Origin: Buddleja alternifolia
Lineage: Eukaryota > Streptophyta > Magnoliopsida > Lamiales > Scrophulariaceae
NCBI GenBank assembly: GCA_019426215.1
Contig: CM033400.1
Span: forward strand, 20,196,568 to 20,260,567
Direction of reading: 5' to 3'
Length of the DNA: 64,000 nt
Shown here: positions 60,672 through 64,000 of the stretch, piece by piece
Position numbering within the stretch: position 1 is the stretch's first letter
Layout of the letters: the number at the start of each line of letters is the position of its first letter
Notes under the pieces: model-generated
The model's database searches: none
What the model saw: the letters and a program-made list of their open reading frames with translations, nothing else
What the model was told of the DNA's origin: nothing
Program-made: the position numbers and the translations under genes

Positions 60672-63600
60672 ATGCAGGTATCTAGAGCCAACACCGATAC
60701 TTCTGTTTGGTACATCGATAGTGGGTCGTCAAGGCACATGACTGGCTCAAAGGATCTCTTGATCAACTATCGTTCAACCAATGGTCCTCATGTTATATTC
60801 GGTGATAACTCTAAAGATAAAACCAAAGGTATAGGTATCATGCATAGGGGGAACATCATGATCAGTGATGTATATTATGTTGAGGGTCTTAAGCAGAATT
60901 TGTTGAGCATTAGTCAATTTTGTGATAAAGGCTTTGATGTTAAATTTTCAAGCCACTTCTGCTATGTTAACGACGCTAAGACTACGTCTACTAAATTAAG
61001 AGGAAAAAGAACAAATAATGTGTATTTAGTGGATTAGGATTCTACATTTGATAACAACCTCACATGCTTTGTTGCAAAAAGTCAAAATGAATTGGGTTGG
61101 TTATGACATAGAAAAATGAATCACCTGAACTTTAAGGCAATCTCTCAGTTAATATCGCTAAATCTTGTAGAGGGATTACCTAAAGGTTCCTTTCAGAAGA
61201 ATCGTTTATGTGGTGCATGTCAAATGGGTAAACAAGTTAAATCATCTTTTAAGAAGAAACCATGTCTATCTACTTCTAGAGTTCTTGAACTATTGCATTT
61301 AGATTTGTTTGGTCCGATTCAAATCATGAGTGTTAGTGGTAAAAAGTACTCGCTAGTAATAGTTGATGATTTCTCTTGCTTACATGGGTAGAATTTCTAG
61401 CGACCAAAGATGAAACTAGTGTCAAGCTCACAGCGCTAATCCGTCAACTGCAAAATTCAAAAGATCTAAAGGTGACGAGAATTAGAAGCGATAGAGGAAC
61501 TGAATTTACTAACCAATTTGTTGAGAAGTTTTGTACAGATTTTGGAATACTTCATGAGTATTCTGCTCCTAGAACACCTCAACAAAATGGAGTTGTTGAG
61601 CGATGGAATAGAACGCTTAAAGAAGCCGCTAGGACAATGCTTGCAGAGTCTAAGCTGCCTCAAAGGTTTTGGGCCGAAGCCATCAACACCGCTTGCTACA
61701 CTCAGAACCGGTGTATGATCAACAAGCAACATGAGAAGACTCCATATGAGTTCTAGAAGGGACGTAAGCCTAACGTTTCATACTTTCATGTATTTGGTTC
61801 AAAATGTTTCATTCATAACAATGGATCCCAAAACCTAAAGACATTTGATCGTAAAGCGGATGAGGAAATCCTTCTAGGCTATGCCAAGAATGGAAAGAGT
61901 TTTCGCATCCTAAATAAGATCAAATCGAAGGTTGAAGAATCCATTCATGTTGTGTTTGATGATGCTAACCAAGAACCAAGTAAGGTTAATCCGATGATGT
62001 AGGAATTGAAGATCTTGCCCAACAAGCATCACAAATTAATCTTGATGATAATAGTGATAATGAGGATGATGAGATCTTTGTGCCTATTCCTAAGGTTACT
62101 CGTGAGGTTACAAATGATGATAAAGTCAGAATCGTTGATCATCATGAAAAGAATGATCATCAAGAGCAAATTGGAACTGTGAATGATAGCGACTACGCAA
62201 GAGACAAATGAGAATTAAGCGATTGATAACCAAGAGTCTCTCAACCCTTTCCAACCAGACCGTAAATGGCTTAGAGACCATCCACAGAGCTAATCATTGG
62301 AGATGTTGAAGCACCTGTTAGAACTAGGTCCGCTACAATTAATGAGGCCATGTTCGCAAGTTTCTTATCTCAAATGGAACCAAAGAAAGTGGATAAAGCG
62401 CTCAGTGATTCAAGTTGGGTTGAAGCAATGCAAGAAGAGCTTAACCAATTTGAGAGAAGCAAGGTTTGGACGCTAGTACCCAGGCCAACTCATCAAGGAG
62501 TTATTGGGACTAGATGGGTTTTTAGTAACAAGATGGACGAAGATGGCATTGTTATAAGAAACAAAGCCAGATTAGTCGCTCAGGGTTATTGTCAAGAAGA
62601 GGGTATTGATTTTGATGAGACATACGCCCCAGTAGCCCGTCTTAAAGCAATTAGGATGTTCCTAGCGTTGCCGCATTCAACAAATTCACGGTGTACCAAA
62701 TGGACGTGAAGAGTGCATTCTTGAATGGTAAACTCTAAGAAGAAGTCTATGTGGAGCAACCTCCAGGATTCGTCAACAACCATGGCAAAAGTATGGTCTA
62801 CAAACTGGATAAGGCACTTTATGGCCTTAAACAAGCACCAAGAGCATGGTATGACACTCTCTCTATCTTCCTTATAGGTAAAGGCTTTTCAAAAGGCAGC
62901 GTTGACACAACGTTATTTAAAATTACCTATAATGAAGATATTCTCTTAGTCCAAATTTATGTTGATGATATTATATTTGGTTCTACAAATAAGCGATTGT
63001 GTGAGAAATTTTCGAAAATGATGCAAGATTAATTTGAAATGAGCATGATGGGTGAATTAACTTTCTTCTTAGGATTACAAGTTAAACAACTCCCTAATGG
63101 AATATTTATAAACCAAGTTAAATATACAAAAGATATGATTAAGAAATTTGGTATGGAAAATGCATCATCTTCAAAAATTCCAATAAGCCAAACGCTTAAG
63201 TTAGATAAAGATGAAAGTGGGAAGAAAATTGATATCACTAACTATAGAGGTATCATTGGATCACTTCTTTATCTTACCGCTAGTAGACCTGATATTATGT
63301 TTTTGGTATGCATGTGTGCACGCTTTCAAGCTGATCCTAGAGAATCACACTTAAATGCTGCCAAGAGAATCCTTAAATACCTAAAAGGCACACAAAGTGT
63401 GGGCTTATGGTATCCACGGGACTCTCCTTTTGAACTAATTGGTTATTCAGATGCAAATTTTGCAGGATGCAAAATAGATAGAAAAAGTACTAGTGGTACA
63501 TGTCAATTTCAAGGAGATAGACTAGTTTCGTGGCATAGTAAGAAACAACAATCCATAGCGACTTCTACCGCTGAGGCAGAATATGTAGCCACTGGGAGCT

Positions 63601-63849
63601 GTTGTGCACAAATCTTTTGGATGAGGCAACAACTTAGAGATTATGGAACAATCCTAGGTCCTACCCCAATCCATTGTGATAACCAAAGCACTTTAGCTAT
63701 GACCCAAAATCCTGTCCTTCATTCTAGAACTAAACACATTGACATTAGATACCATTTCTTGCGTGACCATGTTCAAAAGAAAGATATCTCCATGCATTTC
63801 ATTGGAACTGACAAACAATTGGCAGATATCTTCACCAAAGCGCTCAACG
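60672..63849 (+). pseudogene. pol: F2 Pol, heavily mutated
   Basis: ATG 60672 lies 13 nt after the gag stop and is preceded directly by TAA in the pol frame. Protease [10 protein letters not shown]; integrase [69 protein letters not shown] (~62970); RNase H GYSDANFAGCKIDRKS, STAEAEY, HCDNQSTLAM. Stops at 61035 (TGG in C), 61104 (TGG), 61754 (TGG), 62736 (CAA) and 63030 (CAA). Frameshifts near 61375, 61990, 62190, 62285 and 62668. About 70 bp at the 3' end (through ELGMIDLNA) are deleted, so NEQ joins the spacer sequence ATATTTAATAGGC. Confidence 0.92.
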
Positions 63850-64000
63850 AACAATATTTAATAGGCATATAATTTAGGGGGAATCTACTTTCTGATCATG
63901 TCTAAACTGTCTTTCAAAATTGAAATAAGTTATTAATTTTGGGGGAAACTTTAAAATTGTACTTACTTCAGTAAGTAAGCGACAATGATCAAAAATGACT
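63850..64000 (+). other. F2 post-pol spacer with two purine tracts
   Basis: TTTAGGGGGAATC (~63873) and TTTTGGGGGAAAC (~63937), matching the paired tracts of C, D and S1. It continues past the window; an env-like gene would be expected next. Confidence 0.75.

Larger units (their letters stand above)
56794..64000 (+). mobile_element. Sirevirus-type element F2, 5' LTR to post-pol spacer
   Basis: 5' LTR, PBS, gag, pol and the start of the double purine-tract spacer; it runs off the right edge. Closely related to C but carrying many more nonsense codons, so it is an older or more strongly mutated copy. Confidence 0.92.

Overview
This window is intergenic heterochromatin of a flowering plant, built entirely from nested retrotransposons; I found no host gene, tRNA or rRNA. 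The lineages point to an angiosperm, probably a eudicot: Sirevirus-type Ty1/copia elements (PBS matching initiator tRNA-Met, long Gag, env-like gene downstream of pol), Athila-type Ty3/gypsy elements (PBS matching tRNA-Asp, post-pol ORF) and an L1-clade LINE. The species cannot be named from this sequence. The labels S1, A, B, C, D, F1 and F2 are mine.

Layout. The oldest layer is a minus-strand LINE in two arms (1-1620 and 13045-15961). Sirevirus S1 (1621-13039, TSD CCTCC) split it, and S1 was itself split by Athila element A (2904-10463, TSD TGCAT). A has intact LTRs but only gag-protease. At 15962 a second Sirevirus, D, interrupts the LINE. D received full-length Sirevirus C in its 5' LTR (16588-30579, TSD CCAAG), Athila element B in its gag (31906-44373) and Sirevirus F1 in its env-like gene (from 52614). 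F1 carries an inverted solo LTR (55096-56667) and is cut by Sirevirus F2 (56794 to the window end). Visible nesting is four deep: LINE > D > F1 > F2.

How they work. The Sireviruses encode Gag (capsid and zinc knuckle), then a separate pol (protease, integrase, RT, RNase H) in another frame, then two purine tracts, then an env-like gene. In C that gene reads through only if two small GT-AG introns are removed. The Athila elements encode one gag-pro-pol polyprotein, then a structured 3' non-coding region. Nearly every ORF is broken by nonsense changes or small indels. C Gag and the B env-like ORF are the only long intact frames.

Most notable. (1) Comparing A with B shows a set of hairpins in the Athila 3' region whose stems change in both arms while loops stay the same, ending in a hairpin plus polypurine-tract module that occurs twice per element. 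(2) Each Athila family carries its own palindrome, dispersed in its LTR and internal non-coding parts. (3) The Sirevirus env-like gene has two phase-1 introns. (4) The right edge of B is abnormal: its LTR is truncated and 315 bp of the target gag is repeated after it, which means illegitimate recombination or an assembly join.
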